DNA of 64,000 bases from Nitrosomonadales bacterium (GCA_016208015.1 JACQYW010000012.1:62001-126000), one strand, 5' to 3'; counted from the stretch's first letter, positions 45,250 through 55,787 are shown. The notes: generated from the sequence alone by a model not told the origin. Translations and numbers: made by a program.

Positions 45250-46770
45250 ATGATTTATGCAGCCCCCGGCGCCGCAGGTGCCAAGATCGCCTACAAGAAA
45301 CAATACGACAACTTCATCGGCGGCAAATGGGTCGCCCCGGTCAAGGGAGAATATTTCGACGTCGTCACGCCGATCAGCGGCAAGCCTTACACCAAAGCGG
45401 CGCGTTCGGGGGCCGAAGATATCGAGCTGGCACTCGACGCAGCGCATGCCGCTGCCGACAAGTGGGGAAAAACTTCCATCACCGAGCGTTCCAACATCCT
45501 GCTGAAGATCGCCGACCGCATCGAGGCCAACCTTGAAGTGCTGGCCTACGCCGAGACTGTCGACAACGGCAAAGCCATCCGCGAGACGCTGAATGCCGAC
45601 ATTCCTTTGACTGTCGATCACTTCCGTTACTTCGCGGGCTGTCTGCGCGCGCAGGAAGGCAATATGTCCGAGATCAACGAGACCACGGTTGCCTATCACT
45701 TCCACGAACCGCTGGGTGTGGTCGGCCAGATCATTCCGTGGAATTTCCCCATCCTGATGGCGGCATGGAAACTGGCGCCCGCGCTGGGCGCCGGCAACTG
45801 CGTGGTGCTGAAACCGGCCGAGTCGACGCCGATCAGCATCCTGATTCTGATGGACCTGATCGCCGACCTGTTGCCGCCCGGCGTGCTGAACATCGTCAAC
45901 GGATTCGGCCGCGAAGCCGGTATGCCGCTCGCCACCAGCAAGCGCATCGCCAAGATCGCGTTCACCGGTTCCACCACCACGGGCCGCGTCATCGCGCAGG
46001 CCGCCGCCAACAACCTGATTCCGGCGACGCTGGAACTGGGCGGCAAGTCGCCCAACATCTTCTTTGCCGATGTCATGGATCAAGACGACGGTTTTCTGGA
46101 CAAGGCGATCGAAGGCCTCGTGCTGTTCGCCTTCAACCAGGGCGAAGTGTGCACCTGCCCGTCGCGCGCGATCATCCACGAATCCATCTATGACAAGTTC
46201 ATGGAGCGCGTGTTGAAGCGCGTGGCCGCCATCAAGCAGGGCAGCCCGCTCGACACCGACACCATGATGGGTGCGCAAGCCTCGAAAGAACAGTTGACCA
46301 AGATATTGTCCTACCTCGACTTGGGCAAACAGGAAGGCGCAACAGTGCTGATCGGCGGTTCGCAAGCTCATCTGGGCGGCGATCTGGAAGGCGGCTATTA
46401 CGTGCAGCCCACGCTGTTCAAAGGCCACAACAAGATGCGCATCTTCCAGGAAGAGATATTCGGCCCGGTACTGGCGGTGACCACCTTCAAGGATGAAGCA
46501 GACGCACTCGCCATCGCCAACGACACCTTGTACGGCCTGGGTGCGGGCGTGTGGAGTCGCAACGGCAACGTGGCTTACCGAATGGGGCGTGCCATCAAGG
46601 CCGGTCGCGTGTGGACCAACTGCTACCACGACTACGCAGCCGGTGCGGCGTTCGGCGGCTACAAGGAATCCGGCATCGGCCGCGAGACGCACAAGATGAT
46701 GCTCGACCATTACCAGCAGACCAAGAATCTGCTGGTCAGCTACAGCGAGCAGAAACTGGGCTTCTTCTGA
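45250..46770 (+). CDS. NAD-dependent aldehyde dehydrogenase, AcoD/ExaC type
   Basis: A 506-residue aldehyde dehydrogenase, probably acting on acetaldehyde or related short aldehydes. The NAD-binding region contains [20 protein letters not shown] and FTGSTTTGR. The general base is in LELGGKSPN and the nucleophile in [11 protein letters not shown]. The closest recognisable group is AcoD/ExaC, in which the DUF779 gene often follows, as it does here. A sigma-54 promoter upstream and the divergent activator imply induction by an alcohol or aldehyde. An ACAGAGGAGAGTC ribosome-binding site precedes the ATG. Confidence 0.94.
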   Translation: MIYAAPGAAGAKIAYKKQYDNFIGGKWVAPVKGEYFDVVTPISGKPYTKAARSGAEDIELALDAAHAAADKWGKTSITERSNILLKIADRIEANLEVLAYAETVDNGKAIRETLNADIPLTVDHFRYFAGCLRAQEGNMSEINETTVAYHFHEPLGVVGQIIPWNFPILMAAWKLAPALGAGNCVVLKPAESTPISILILMDLIADLLPPGVLNIVNGFGREAGMPLATSKRIAKIAFTGSTTTGRVIAQAAANNLIPATLELGGKSPNIFFADVMDQDDGFLDKAIEGLVLFAFNQGEVCTCPSRAIIHESIYDKFMERVLKRVAAIKQGSPLDTDTMMGAQASKEQLTKILSYLDLGKQEGATVLIGGSQAHLGGDLEGGYYVQPTLFKGHNKMRIFQEEIFGPVLAVTTFKDEADALAIANDTLYGLGAGVWSRNGNVAYRMGRAIKAGRVWTNCYHDYAAGAAFGGYKESGIGRETHKMMLDHYQQTKNLLVSYSEQKLGFF

Positions 46771-46807
46771 TTGTTGCTTCCCTTGCCGCTTCCCCGGCGG
46801 CCTTGAC

Positions 46808-46834
46808 GGGGCGGGCGACCGCCCCGTGTTTTTT
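46808..46834 (+). terminator. Terminator/attenuator between aldehyde dehydrogenase and DUF779 genes
   Basis: GGGGCGG (46808-46814) pairs with CCGCCCC (46819-46825) around a GCGA tetraloop and is followed by GTG and six T residues (46829-46834). The DUF779 ribosome-binding site GGAGGAG starts right after the T run. Partial read-through would give lower expression of the second gene. Confidence 0.8.
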
Positions 46835-46847
46835 GGAGGAGAATCAC

Positions 46848-47228
46848 ATGGTCAAAAAAGTGATCGCCACGGAAGCCGCGTTGGAATTGATCGCATTACT
46901 GAAGCGGAAGCACGGCGAGCTGATGTTCCACCAGTCCGGCGGCTGTTGCGACAACAGCGCGGCCAATTGTTATCTGCCGGGCGAACTCACCATCGGCGCG
47001 GGCGACGAGCATCTGGGCGAGATCGGCGGCTGCCCGTTTTACATCAGCAAATCGCAGTACGAATACTGGAAACATACCCAGCTCATCATCGACGTGATCG
47101 AAGGGCGCGGCGGCACTTTTTCGCTGGAAGGGCCGGAGGGCAAGGCTTTCCATACCCGTTCGCGGGTGTTCAACGACAGGGAGTGGGCGGAGTTGCAGGC
47201 GGAGTCGTGCATGCACCGGAAATACTGA
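46848..47228 (+). CDS. DUF779 family protein associated with aldehyde dehydrogenase
   Basis: A 126-residue soluble protein. [20 protein letters not shown] (conserved Cys pair plus Cys), [20 protein letters not shown] and SRVFNDREW match DUF779, a family frequently encoded beside AcoD/ExaC-type aldehyde dehydrogenases. The conserved Cys residues suggest metal or redox function, but none is established. The ATG follows GGAGGAGAATCAC. Confidence 0.9.
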   Translation: MVKKVIATEAALELIALLKRKHGELMFHQSGGCCDNSAANCYLPGELTIGAGDEHLGEIGGCPFYISKSQYEYWKHTQLIIDVIEGRGGTFSLEGPEGKAFHTRSRVFNDREWAELQAESCMHRKY

Positions 47229-47328
47229 GTCGCCAGCCCTGTCGTTCAGGGGCAAAAAAGTGCGGGCCAGCGTTAGACTTTATCGTCCCAAGCCTTTAGA
47301 CTTGCGGCCTTTTTCACAGGCAAGCACC

Positions 47329-48969
47329 ATGTCCGACGATATCGAACAGTCCACCAAGGGACCCGCAGCCGTCCCGCGCGACAAGATCGCGCGCGAAGTG
47401 GCGCGCCGCCGCACTTTTGGCATCATCTCCCACCCCGACGCGGGCAAGACCACGCTCACCGAAAAACTGCTGTTGTTCTCCGGCGCGATCCAGCTGGCCG
47501 GTGCGGTGAAGGCGCGCAAGAGCGGTCGCCACGCCACTTCCGACTTTCTCGAGATCGAGAAGCAGCGCGGCATCTCGGTGGCCAGTTCGGTGATGCAGTT
47601 CGAATACCGCGACCATGTGGTGAACCTGCTCGACACGCCGGGCCACCAGGACTTCTCCGAAGACACCTACCGCGTTCTCACGGCAGTGGACTCGGCGCTG
47701 ATGGTGATCGACGCAGCCAAGGGCGTGGAAGCGCAGACCATCAAGCTGCTGGACGTGTGCCGCATGCGCGACACGCCCATCATCACTTTCATGAACAAGA
47801 TGGACCGCGAAGTGCGCGATCCGCTGGAACTGCTGGACGAGGTCGAGTCGGTGCTGAAGATCCAGTGCGCGCCGGTGACCTGGCCGGTGGGCATGGGCAA
47901 GACCTTCCGCGGCGTGTACCACCTGCTGCGCGACGAGATCCTGCTGTTCACGCCGGGCGAAGAAAAGGCCGACGGCGACGTGGAGGTCATCAAGGGCATC
48001 GACAATCCCGTGCTGGCCGAGCGCTTCCCGCTGGAGATCGAACAGCTCAAGATGGAAGTGGAGCTGGTGCACGGCGCCTCGCATCCCTTCGACCTGCAAC
48101 GTTTCCTCGACGGCAAACAGACGCCCGTGTTCTTCGGTTCCGCCATCAACAACTTCGGCGTGCGCGAGATCCTGAACGCGCTGCTGGACTGGGCGCCCGC
48201 GCCCATCGCGCGCGATGCCACGGCGCGCGTCGTGAATCCCAACGAGCAGGCGTTCTCCGGTTTCGTGTTCAAGATTCAGGCCAACATGGACGCCAACCAC
48301 CGCGACCGCATCGCCTTCCTGCGCGTGTGCTCCGGCCATTTCGAGCGCGGTATGAAGATCAAGCATCTGCGTATCAACCGCGAGATTCGCGTGTCCAATG
48401 TGGTCACGTTCATGGCCTCCAGCCGCGAGCAGGTGGAAGAGGCGTACGCGGGCGACATCATCGGCCTGCCCAACCACGGCAACATGCAGATCGGTGACAG
48501 CTTCTCAGAAGGCGAAGTGTTGCAGTACACCGGCATCCCGTACTTCGCACCGGACTTTTTCCGCTCGGTGCGCATCCGCAACCCGCTCAAGGTGAAGCAG
48601 TTGCACAAGGGCTTGCAACAGCTCGGCGAAGAAGGTGCGGTGCAGGTATTCAAACCGGTGGACGGCGGCGATCTCATCCTCGGCGCGGTCGGCATGTTGC
48701 AGTTCGACGTGGTGGCCAGCCGTTTGCAGGGCGAATACGGCGTGGACGCGATGTTCGAAGGCACCAGCACCACCAGCGCGCGCTGGGTGACCTGCGACGA
48801 CAAGAAGATACTCGCCGATTTCGAAAAGGCGCTGTCGCACAATCTGTCGATCGACGCGGCCGGCAACCTGGCCTATCTCGCGCCGAACAACGTGAACCTG
48901 AAACTGACGCAGGAGCGCTGGCCGAAAGTGGTGTTCCACACCACGCGCGAACACGCGGTGAAGTTGTGA
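47329..48969 (+). CDS. prfC: PrfC, peptide chain release factor 3
   Basis: A 546-residue translational GTPase that recycles RF1/RF2 from the ribosome. G1 is [16 protein letters not shown], the effector region [18 protein letters not shown]3 [16 protein letters not shown], and G4 FMNKMDRE. The ATG at 47329 gives the usual start (MSDDIEQ...[12 protein letters not shown]). Its stop overlaps the next start by one base (TGATG). Confidence 0.96.
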   Translation: MSDDIEQSTKGPAAVPRDKIAREVARRRTFGIISHPDAGKTTLTEKLLLFSGAIQLAGAVKARKSGRHATSDFLEIEKQRGISVASSVMQFEYRDHVVNLLDTPGHQDFSEDTYRVLTAVDSALMVIDAAKGVEAQTIKLLDVCRMRDTPIITFMNKMDREVRDPLELLDEVESVLKIQCAPVTWPVGMGKTFRGVYHLLRDEILLFTPGEEKADGDVEVIKGIDNPVLAERFPLEIEQLKMEVELVHGASHPFDLQRFLDGKQTPVFFGSAINNFGVREILNALLDWAPAPIARDATARVVNPNEQAFSGFVFKIQANMDANHRDRIAFLRVCSGHFERGMKIKHLRINREIRVSNVVTFMASSREQVEEAYAGDIIGLPNHGNMQIGDSFSEGEVLQYTGIPYFAPDFFRSVRIRNPLKVKQLHKGLQQLGEEGAVQVFKPVDGGDLILGAVGMLQFDVVASRLQGEYGVDAMFEGTSTTSARWVTCDDKKILADFEKALSHNLSIDAAGNLAYLAPNNVNLKLTQERWPKVVFHTTREHAVKL

Positions 48970-49184
48970 TGCAACAACTCGAATTCCATTTGCGCGGCGA
49001 ATTCATCGAGCTGAACCAGCTGCTCAAGCTCACCGGTGTGTGCGACAGCGGCGGCGCGGGCAAGGCACTGGTGGCGGAAGGCGTGGTCTCCGTCGACGGG
49101 CAAGTGGAATCGCGCAAGACCGCCAAGATACGCGCCGGGCAGGTGGTGGGTCTGGGCGATGTGCGGATCAGGGTGATCGCTTAA
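48969..49184 (+). CDS. Small S4-domain RNA-binding protein, YbcJ-like
   Basis: A 71-residue protein made of one S4-type RNA-binding domain: FIELNQLLKLTGVCDSGGAG, then KALVAEGVVSVDGQVESRKT and KIRAGQVV. It resembles E. coli YbcJ. The ATG shares one base with the prfC stop, implying coupling, and arfB follows three bases after its stop. The RNA target is unknown; position suggests a ribosome or translation role. Confidence 0.88.
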   Translation: MQQLEFHLRGEFIELNQLLKLTGVCDSGGAGKALVAEGVVSVDGQVESRKTAKIRAGQVVGLGDVRIRVIA

Positions 49185-49187
49185 GCC

Positions 49188-49601
49188 ATGTTGTACATCG
49201 CCCACAACGTCATCATCCCCGAGCGCGAGATCGAACTGACCGCGGTGCGCGCGCAGGGCGCGGGCGGGCAGAACGTGAACAAGGTGTCGAGCGCGGTGCA
49301 TCTGCGTTTCGACATCAACGCCGCGTCGTTGCCGCCGGAGATGAAGGAGCGTCTGCTGCAACTCAACGACCAGCGCATCACCAAGGACGGTGTCGTTGTC
49401 ATCAAGGCGCAGGAATACCGCAATCAGGAACAGAACCGCAACGAGGCGTTGCGGCGCCTGAAATCCCTGCTGTTGGCGGTCGCAGTCAGACCCAAGACGC
49501 GCGTTGCCACCAGGCCATCGCGCAGCTCACAAAAGAAACGTGTTGAAAGCAAAGTCAGGCGCGGTGCGACGAAATCGCTGCGCGGCAAAGTGGTGGATTG
49601 A
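49188..49601 (+). CDS. arfB: ArfB (YaeJ), alternative ribosome-rescue hydrolase
   Basis: A 137-residue peptidyl-tRNA hydrolase that rescues ribosomes stalled on non-stop mRNA. It has the catalytic GGQ in VRAQGAGGQNVNKVSSAVHL and a basic C-terminal tail (SSQKKRVESKVRRGATKSLR) that enters the mRNA channel of stalled ribosomes. It is in the operon prfC-S4-arfB and is convergent with the AlkD gene, separated by only two bases. Confidence 0.94.
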   Translation: MLYIAHNVIIPEREIELTAVRAQGAGGQNVNKVSSAVHLRFDINAASLPPEMKERLLQLNDQRITKDGVVVIKAQEYRNQEQNRNEALRRLKSLLLAVAVRPKTRVATRPSRSSQKKRVESKVRRGATKSLRGKVVD

Positions 49602-49603
49602 GG

Positions 49604-50314
49604 CTACACTTTTCCGTGCAGATAACTTTTGCGTTTTGGCTCGGGGAAACGTTCGATGGCGTAACGCAGCATGGTGCGCGGCATGTCGCGGTAATGTTGT
49701 TTTAGAAACCCTTCTTCTGCAACGAGGTCGCGCTTGCCCACCTCTCGCAGCATCCAGCCCACCGCCTTGTGCATCAGATCGTGCTCGTCGTGCAGTAATA
49801 TTCCGGCGATGCGCAGTGTGTCGGCAAAATCGTTCAGACGGATGAAATGCAAAGTGGCGATGATGGCGATGCGCCGTTCCCACAGCATGGTAGAGCGCGC
49901 CATTATGTGCAACACCTTGCGCGGCCTACCCTCCAGATGGCGACCGACGATATGCGGTGCTGAGATGTCCACCAGGTCCCAGTTGTTGATGCGATGGGTG
50001 TTATTCAGATAGAGCTGGTAGGCATCGGCCTGCTCCTTGTCGCCGACTTGCCGGTAGAACTGCATCAGCAACAGCAGGGCGAACAGCCGTTCCTCGTGAT
50101 ATTGAGAATCCAGCAGCGTCGAGATCGTGCACAGGTCGGCATCGCGATGCTGTTTCGCCAGTGCACGCAGCGGCGGCACCTTGATGCCGAGGAACACATC
50201 GCCCTCACCGTATTGTCCCGGTCCGGTCTTGAAGAAGCCTTGCAGGATAGTTGCCGTCGCGGGCGATGCGTGGGCGCGCAGTTCCTTGCTGATGGAAGTT
50301 GTCGAAGCAGACAT
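49604..50314 (-). CDS. AlkD-like DNA alkylation repair protein
   Basis: A 236-residue all-helical HEAT-like repeat protein of the AlkD family, DNA glycosylases that excise bulky or N3/N7-alkylated purines. GPGQYGEGDVFLGIKVPPLR, NNWDLVDISAPHIVGRHLEG (with the conserved Trp and Asp) and RRIAIIATLHFIR are characteristic. A terminal GKRDLVAEEGFL and PRTMLRYAIERF complete the fold. It is separated from the HerA-like gene by four bases. Confidence 0.9.
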   Translation of the reverse strand: MSASTTSISKELRAHASPATATILQGFFKTGPGQYGEGDVFLGIKVPPLRALAKQHRDADLCTISTLLDSQYHEERLFALLLLMQFYRQVGDKEQADAYQLYLNNTHRINNWDLVDISAPHIVGRHLEGRPRKVLHIMARSTMLWERRIAIIATLHFIRLNDFADTLRIAGILLHDEHDLMHKAVGWMLREVGKRDLVAEEGFLKQHYRDMPRTMLRYAIERFPEPKRKSYLHGKV

Positions 50315-50318
50315 TCTC

Positions 50319-51818
50319 TCAGCGGCGACGCGTGCTGCCGCCCATCAGCGAACCCAGCACTCCGCGCACCAGTTGCCGTCCGAGTTCCGCGCCGACGGTG
50401 CGCACCACGCTCTTCACCATGGCTTCGCCAGCACTCTGGCGACGTGAACTTCCCCCGCCCAAGAGCCCGCCGAGCAGTCCGTCCATTCCCCCACTATTCG
50501 TTTTGGCAGCGGGTGCGGTTTTTTCCGCTTCGGCCTGTTTCTCTTCTGCGCGCCCCTTGATGATCTCGTACGCCGACTCGCGGTCGACGGTCTTCTCATA
50601 ATGCCCGGCCAGCAGCGACGACCGGATGAGGGCGGCGCGTTCGGCTTCCGTGATCGGCCCGATGTGCGCCTGCGGCGGCACGATGAGCGCGCGCTCGACG
50701 ATGGTGGGCGTGCCTTTTTCGTTGAGCAGCGAGACCAGCGCCTCGCCCACGCCGAGTTCGGTGATGGCGGCCTGCTCGTCCAGTTCGGGATTGTCGCGCA
50801 TGGTTTCGGCGGCGGCGCGCACGGCTTTCTGGTCGCGCACCGAGAAGGCGCGCAGTGCATGCTGCACTCGGTTGCCGAGCTGGCTCAGGATCTTGTCCGG
50901 CACGTCGGCCGGATTCTGCGTGATGAAGTAAACGCCCACGCCCTTGGAGCGGATCAGGCGCACCACCTGCTCGATCTTGTCGACGAGTGCGGCGGGCGCG
51001 TCGTTGAACAGCAAATGCGCCTCGTCGAAGAAGAACACCAGCTTGGGCTTTTCCAGATCGCCCGCCTCCGGCAGGTTCTCGAACAGTTCCGACAGCAGCC
51101 ACAGCAGCAGCGTCGAATACACCTTGGGCGCTTGCATGAGCTTGTCGGCGGCGAGGATGTTGACCATGCCCGCGCCGCGGTCGGTCTGCATCAGGTCGTC
51201 GATGTTGAGCATCGGTTCGCCGAAGAACTGCTCCGCACCCTGGCTGGACAGTTCCAGCAACCCGCGCTGAATCGCGCCTATGCTGGCGGTGGAGATGTTG
51301 CCGTATTCGGTAGTGAAGTCTTTGGCGTTGTCGCCCACGTGCTGCACCATGGTGCGCAGGTCCTTGAAGTCGAGCAGCAGCATGCCGTTGTCGTCGGCGA
51401 TCTTGAACACCAGCGTGAGCACGCCCTGCTGCGTGTCGTTGAGGTTGAGCATGCGCCCGAGCAAGAGCGGCCCCATGTCCGATACGGTGGCGCGCACCGG
51501 ATGGCCCTGCTTGCCTTCCACGTCCCAGAACGTCACGGGGTAGGCGCGATGCTCGAAGCCTTCCAGCTTCAGCTGTTCGACGCGCGCCTGCACCTTGGTA
51601 TTGCCGCCGCCTGCTTTCGAAATACCGGAAAGGTCGCCCTTGATGTCGGACATGAACACCGGCACGCCGATGCGGGAAAACGATTCCGCCAGCGATTGCA
51701 GCGTGACCGTCTTGCCCGTGCCGGTGGCGCCGGTGATGAGACCGTGGCGGTTGGCCATCTGCGGCAGCAGGACGAGTTCGTGTTTGTCGTTCTTGGCGAT
51801 GAGGAGCGGGGAGGTCAT
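50319..51818 (-). CDS. HerA-like ATPase (DUF853)
   Basis: A 499-residue P-loop ATPase. [20 protein letters not shown] is Walker [14 protein letters not shown]alker B, and [21 protein letters not shown] a sensor region. The C-terminus is Gly/Ser-rich ([12 protein letters not shown]) and ends with [18 protein letters not shown]. This matches DUF853 helicase HerA-like proteins; a DNA-translocating role is inferred. It lies directly upstream of the AlkD gene, suggesting a two-gene operon linked to DNA repair. Confidence 0.9.
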   Translation of the reverse strand: MTSPLLIAKNDKHELVLLPQMANRHGLITGATGTGKTVTLQSLAESFSRIGVPVFMSDIKGDLSGISKAGGGNTKVQARVEQLKLEGFEHRAYPVTFWDVEGKQGHPVRATVSDMGPLLLGRMLNLNDTQQGVLTLVFKIADDNGMLLLDFKDLRTMVQHVGDNAKDFTTEYGNISTASIGAIQRGLLELSSQGAEQFFGEPMLNIDDLMQTDRGAGMVNILAADKLMQAPKVYSTLLLWLLSELFENLPEAGDLEKPKLVFFFDEAHLLFNDAPAALVDKIEQVVRLIRSKGVGVYFITQNPADVPDKILSQLGNRVQHALRAFSVRDQKAVRAAAETMRDNPELDEQAAITELGVGEALVSLLNEKGTPTIVERALIVPPQAHIGPITEAERAALIRSSLLAGHYEKTVDRESAYEIIKGRAEEKQAEAEKTAPAAKTNSGGMDGLLGGLLGGGSSRRQSAGEAMVKSVVRTVGAELGRQLVRGVLGSLMGGSTRRR

Positions 51819-51949
51819 TGTTTTTCCTTATGGCGACAGGGTGAATATTGCGGGTGCACCGCGTTTGCGCTGCGAGTAGAATCATCGGTGTGCATTATGG
51901 CGGTTGGTGTTTGTTGCCGCAATCCTGGCGCACAGACAAGGAGCATCAA

Positions 51950-52174
51950 ATGGCTACCAATCCGGTTTCTACAGCAAGCAACTATGTATCGCAGGTTCAG
52001 CCGCAACCGCAGACTCACAGTGAACGGGTGAGCGAGGAAAAGGTGAAAGAACAGCAGCGCGACACCACGCGCGACGATTCCGCCAGTGCGGCCAAGGCGG
52101 CGGACGCAGCGCTCAAGCAAACGGTTAACAGCAACGGCCAGACGGTGGGTTCCATCATCAACGTGAAGGCCTGA
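51950..52174 (+). CDS. Small hydrophilic protein upstream of the TonB receptor
   Basis: A 74-residue protein starting nine bases after AAGGAG (51938-51943). It is rich in Ser, Thr, Ala, Gln and Lys (SERVSEEKVKEQQRDTTRDD) and ends TVGSIINVKA. No signal peptide or membrane helix is seen and I do not recognise a family. The TonB-dependent receptor gene begins six bases after its stop, so the two are probably co-transcribed. Confidence 0.65.
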   Translation: MATNPVSTASNYVSQVQPQPQTHSERVSEEKVKEQQRDTTRDDSASAAKAADAALKQTVNSNGQTVGSIINVKA

Positions 52175-52180
52175 GGTTCG

Positions 52181-54409
52181 GTGCGTTTCGGCTGGTTATT
52201 CCTCGCTGGTCTTGCCGGTATTCTTCATGTCATTCCCGCTATCGCGGCGGAATGGGCGGTCTCTGGTTCCGTGTTGGAAAAAGGCTCCCGGCGTCCGTTG
52301 CCGGGTGTGCAGGTCTCGGTACAGGATCATTCCTCCTTCTCTGCCCTTTCTGACGAAAAGGGACATTTTCAGCTCGATCTTCCTTCCGCAGGCAGCTACA
52401 GTCTGATCGCCGTCTTGCCGGGAGTGGGCGATCCGGTCTTCATCGAAGTAAAGCTAGAGCCGGGTGCGGTATCGCCAACCCCGGTCTTCTATCTGCGTGC
52501 GCCAGTGACTCTGGGCGAGATGGTGGTGACCGCGCAGCGAGCACCCGAGCGGGTGAGCAAGAGCGTCATCAGCGGCAAGACCCTGCGTCGGCTCGCCGGT
52601 TCCAGTGGGGACCCCTTGCGCGGCTTGCAGAGTTTGCCGGGCGTGGCCACCGTGAACGGCAGCAGCGCGCCCGCGGTGCGCGGTTCCGGCCCGGGCGACA
52701 ACGCCTATTACGTCGACGACCTGTATGTCGGCAAACTCTTTCACTATGGCGCCATCAGTGTGTTCAACGCCGACCTGATCGAGGATTTCAATCTGTATGC
52801 TGCGGCGTTCAGCCCGCACTACGGCAACGTCACCGGGGCGGTGATCGATGTCGCGCTGCGTGAACCGCGCAAGGACAGGCTGGGCGGCAAGGTCAACGTC
52901 AATCTGATGGGGGCGGACTTTCTGCTGGAAGGGCCGCAGGACGAGGACAAGTCATTTTATTTCGCGGCGCGGCGCAGTTACATCGACCTGCTGCTCAAGG
53001 AGATCGAGCAGGACGGCGTGACCGTGCAGATACCCAACTACTGGGACTACCAGGGCAAATACCTGTGGCAGGTGAACGCGGCCAACCGGCTGTCGCTGCA
53101 TCTGCATGGCGCGGGCGATTCGCTGAAGCTGAACATCGCCGCAAACTCGGAGACCGCGCAACAGCAACCCGTGCTGGCGGGCGACTCTTCGCTGTCGGAC
53201 GAGAATTCGATGCAGGGCGTGGTGCTGGATACCATCGTTTCCGGGGCGGCGTTCAACATGCTGGCGCTGGAACGCACCTACCACCGTTCGAGCCGCCGCA
53301 TCGGCACAGCTGGCGAACTCACTTTCACGCAGGAGAATCTGATCCTGCGCGAACAGACCCGCACGGATATCGGCGACGGTCATGAGCTGTCGCTGGGAGC
53401 CGAGTTCATCAACGCCAAGGTGAAGATCAATGCCGACTACAAGAATGCACCCTGTACCCAGTTCGAGCCCAACTGCGACCTGACCACTGCCACGCGCAAA
53501 CAATTGAGCGACGTGTTCAGCAGTAATGCCTGGAGTCTCTCGCTGCAGGACCGCAAGCGTGTGCTGGAGCATCTGACGCTGGTCGGCGGCGTGCGCCGCA
53601 GCGCGGAGGATTATCTGCACCGCGACTACACCGAGCCGCGCGTCGGCATGGAATGGGAATGGAGCAAGGACACGCTGCTGACGGCGGGATGGGGACGGCA
53701 CAACCAGATGCCGACCGGGGAGCAGGTGGTGCGCCAGTTCGGCAATCCCAACCTCGGCCATATCCGTGCCGACCACAGTGTGGTGGGGATCGCGCAAAAA
53801 GTGAGTGCCGACTGGAACTGGAAGACCGAGGCTTACTACAAGAAACTCGGCAATCTGGTCATCAGCGACCCGCTGCTGAATTACATCAACGCCGCGAGCG
53901 GCAAAGCGTACGGCATTGAGCTGCTGATCAAGAAGGAAGAGACCGACAGGCTCTCCGGCTGGTTCGTACTCAACCTCGCCAAGTCGCAGCGGCGTAACGA
54001 TGTGACCGGCGAGTCGTTCCGCTTCCAGTACGACCAGCCGGTCAACACCACGCTGGTTGGAACTTTCAAACTATCGGAGGCGTGGTCGTTCGGCATGAAG
54101 TGGAACTATCATTCCGGCACACCGTACACGCCCATCCTCGGCACCAGCGGCAGCTATCCGGACGGACGCCCGATTCCGGTCTATGCGGGAGTGAACTCGG
54201 GCACCTTGCCGGTCTATCATCGTCTCGATCTGCGCGTGGACCGCAATTATGTGTTCGACCGGTGGAAGTTGAGTACTTACTTCGAGCTGAACAACGTCTA
54301 CCAGCGCAAGAACATCGTCGGCTACAGTTACGACCCCGCCTACACCCGGCGCGATCCGGTGTATGCGTTCGTGCTGCCGTTATCGTTCGGGGTGCAGGGG
54401 GAATTCTAG
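52181..54409 (+). CDS. TonB-dependent outer-membrane receptor with N-terminal carboxypeptidase-like domain
   Basis: A 742-residue outer-membrane receptor. The start is GTG; residues 1-22 form a signal peptide (LAGLAGILHVIPAIA). Then comes a carboxypeptidase-regulatory-like Ig fold (VLEKGSRRPLPGVQVSVQDH), a TonB-box-like stretch (GEMVVTAQRAPERV), a plug domain (SLPGVATVNGSSAPAVRGSG) and a 22-strand-type barrel ending with aromatic-rich VYAFVLPLSFGVQGEF and terminal Phe. The ligand is unknown; no iron-uptake genes are adjacent. Closest in general form are CarbopepD_reg_2-plus-plug receptors. It follows the small hydrophilic-protein gene. Confidence 0.85.
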   Translation: MRFGWLFLAGLAGILHVIPAIAAEWAVSGSVLEKGSRRPLPGVQVSVQDHSSFSALSDEKGHFQLDLPSAGSYSLIAVLPGVGDPVFIEVKLEPGAVSPTPVFYLRAPVTLGEMVVTAQRAPERVSKSVISGKTLRRLAGSSGDPLRGLQSLPGVATVNGSSAPAVRGSGPGDNAYYVDDLYVGKLFHYGAISVFNADLIEDFNLYAAAFSPHYGNVTGAVIDVALREPRKDRLGGKVNVNLMGADFLLEGPQDEDKSFYFAARRSYIDLLLKEIEQDGVTVQIPNYWDYQGKYLWQVNAANRLSLHLHGAGDSLKLNIAANSETAQQQPVLAGDSSLSDENSMQGVVLDTIVSGAAFNMLALERTYHRSSRRIGTAGELTFTQENLILREQTRTDIGDGHELSLGAEFINAKVKINADYKNAPCTQFEPNCDLTTATRKQLSDVFSSNAWSLSLQDRKRVLEHLTLVGGVRRSAEDYLHRDYTEPRVGMEWEWSKDTLLTAGWGRHNQMPTGEQVVRQFGNPNLGHIRADHSVVGIAQKVSADWNWKTEAYYKKLGNLVISDPLLNYINAASGKAYGIELLIKKEETDRLSGWFVLNLAKSQRRNDVTGESFRFQYDQPVNTTLVGTFKLSEAWSFGMKWNYHSGTPYTPILGTSGSYPDGRPIPVYAGVNSGTLPVYHRLDLRVDRNYVFDRWKLSTYFELNNVYQRKNIVGYSYDPAYTRRDPVYAFVLPLSFGVQGEF

Positions 54410-54470
54410 GAGCGAGACGGGTTGCAGGGATGATGTTTCAGCGTTCACTCCCAAGTGGTGCTGACTCAAA

Positions 54471-54701
54471 CTACAGACCCACCATCGAAGCCACCGGATC
54501 GAGTTTGCGCACCATTTGCAATATCTCCATCCCTTCTACTGCATCAGGGTCGTATTTCACCATCAACGCGTGAGGGTGCTCGTTGTGGGTAAATTCCGCG
54601 CAATCCACGCCCACGCGTCCCATCAGGTCTCTTTCCAAACCGGTTCTTGCCTCTATATCCAGTTCCGGGTGCACATGGATCATCATGTCTGCAATGTTCA
54701 T
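54471..54701 (-). CDS. Small HMA-like protein without metal-binding cysteines
   Basis: A 76-residue protein with a beta-alpha-beta-beta-alpha-beta pattern reminiscent of a ferredoxin-like heavy-metal-associated domain (MMIHVHPELDIEARTGLERD, ALMVKYDPDAVEGMEILQMV). The CxxC metal motif is absent; only Cys34 remains (VDCAEF). His residues (HVHPEL, HNEHPHA) could contribute a metal site. Function is unknown. The ATG at 54701 follows AAGGAGACGAT, and it lies 153 bases downstream of lipA with nothing recognisable between. Confidence 0.6.
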   Translation of the reverse strand: MNIADMMIHVHPELDIEARTGLERDLMGRVGVDCAEFTHNEHPHALMVKYDPDAVEGMEILQMVRKLDPVASMVGL

Positions 54702-54854
54702 GATCGTCTCCTTCAGTCAGTGAAAGAAAAGGACAGGGCAGACAAAATCGCCTTGCCCACACGGGTCAATGTAGACCTCTGGCGCGGCGAATTCAACCGG
54801 ATTGGCGGTGATGCTTTGCGGATTGGGGTGTTGCGATACAGCGGAAGCGGTTAT

Positions 54855-55787
54855 TCAAACACCTGCCAGTTCCGCCTGTTCATCGGCGAAATAGCTCGAG
54901 CGCACCATGGGCGCACAGGCTGCATGCGAAAAGCCCATCTCCTTCGCGGCTTGCTCGAACATCTTGAAGGCCTCCGGCGTGACATAGCGCAAGACGGGCA
55001 AATGGCCATCGGAAGGTTGCAGGTATTGTCCGAGCGTGAGCATCTCGACATCGTGGTCGCGCAGGTCACGCATGACTTGCAGCACTTCCTCGTCGGTCTC
55101 GCCCAGCCCCAGCATCAGGCCGGATTTGGTCGTCACCTGCGGGAAGCGCGCCTTGAATTCCTTGAGCAGCTTGAGCGAGTGCGCGTAGTCGGCGCCGGGA
55201 CGCGCCAGCGGGTACAGGCGCGGCACGGTTTCCAGATTGTGGTTGAGCACATCGGGTAGTTCGCTAGCCAGCGCATCCAGCGCGGCATCGAGGCGACCGC
55301 GGAAATCCGGCACCAGGATCTCCAGCTTGGTGCTCGGCGAAGAAGCGCGGATGGCGGTGAGGCAATCGGCGAAATGCTGCGCGCCGCCGTCGCGCAGGTC
55401 GTCGCGGTCGACGCTGGTGATGACCACATATCTGAGTTTGAGCATGCCGATGGAGCGCGCCAGATTCTGCGGCTCGTCGGCATCGGGAGGCAAAGGTTTG
55501 CCGTGCGCCACGTCGCAGAACGGGCAACGGCGCGTGCATACATCGCCCAGGATCATGAAGCTGGCCGTGCCCTTGCCGAAGCATTCGCCGATGTTGGGGC
55601 AGGAGGCTTCCTCGCACACAGTGTGCAGGTGCTGCTCGCGCAGCATGCGCTTCACTTCGTTGTAGCCCGCGCCGCTGCCGGATTTGACGCGTATCCACTG
55701 CGGTTTGCGCAGGCGCTCCTGCAGGGGCACGATCTTGATGGGGTTGCGCGCGGTTTTGGCCGCGCCGGTTTGTTTGTGTTCACTCAT
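54855..55787 (-). CDS. lipA: LipA, lipoyl synthase
   Basis: A 310-residue radical-SAM enzyme that inserts two sulfur atoms into octanoyl-protein to form lipoate. The auxiliary cluster Cys motif is [12 protein letters not shown] and the radical-SAM motif [19 protein letters not shown] and the C-terminal RSSYFADEQ are typical. The start [11 protein letters not shown] is preferred to an in-frame one at 55805. lipB, which often neighbours lipA, is not within 2 kb on either side. It is divergent from sodB. Confidence 0.96.
   Translation of the reverse strand: MSEHKQTGAAKTARNPIKIVPLQERLRKPQWIRVKSGSGAGYNEVKRMLREQHLHTVCEEASCPNIGECFGKGTASFMILGDVCTRRCPFCDVAHGKPLPPDADEPQNLARSIGMLKLRYVVITSVDRDDLRDGGAQHFADCLTAIRASSPSTKLEILVPDFRGRLDAALDALASELPDVLNHNLETVPRLYPLARPGADYAHSLKLLKEFKARFPQVTTKSGLMLGLGETDEEVLQVMRDLRDHDVEMLTLGQYLQPSDGHLPVLRYVTPEAFKMFEQAAKEMGFSHAACAPMVRSSYFADEQAELAGV

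Noticed and set aside
45166..46710. 514-codon minus-strand open frame opposite the aldehyde dehydrogenase
   Set aside because: Antisense shadow; the plus-strand gene has both catalytic residues.
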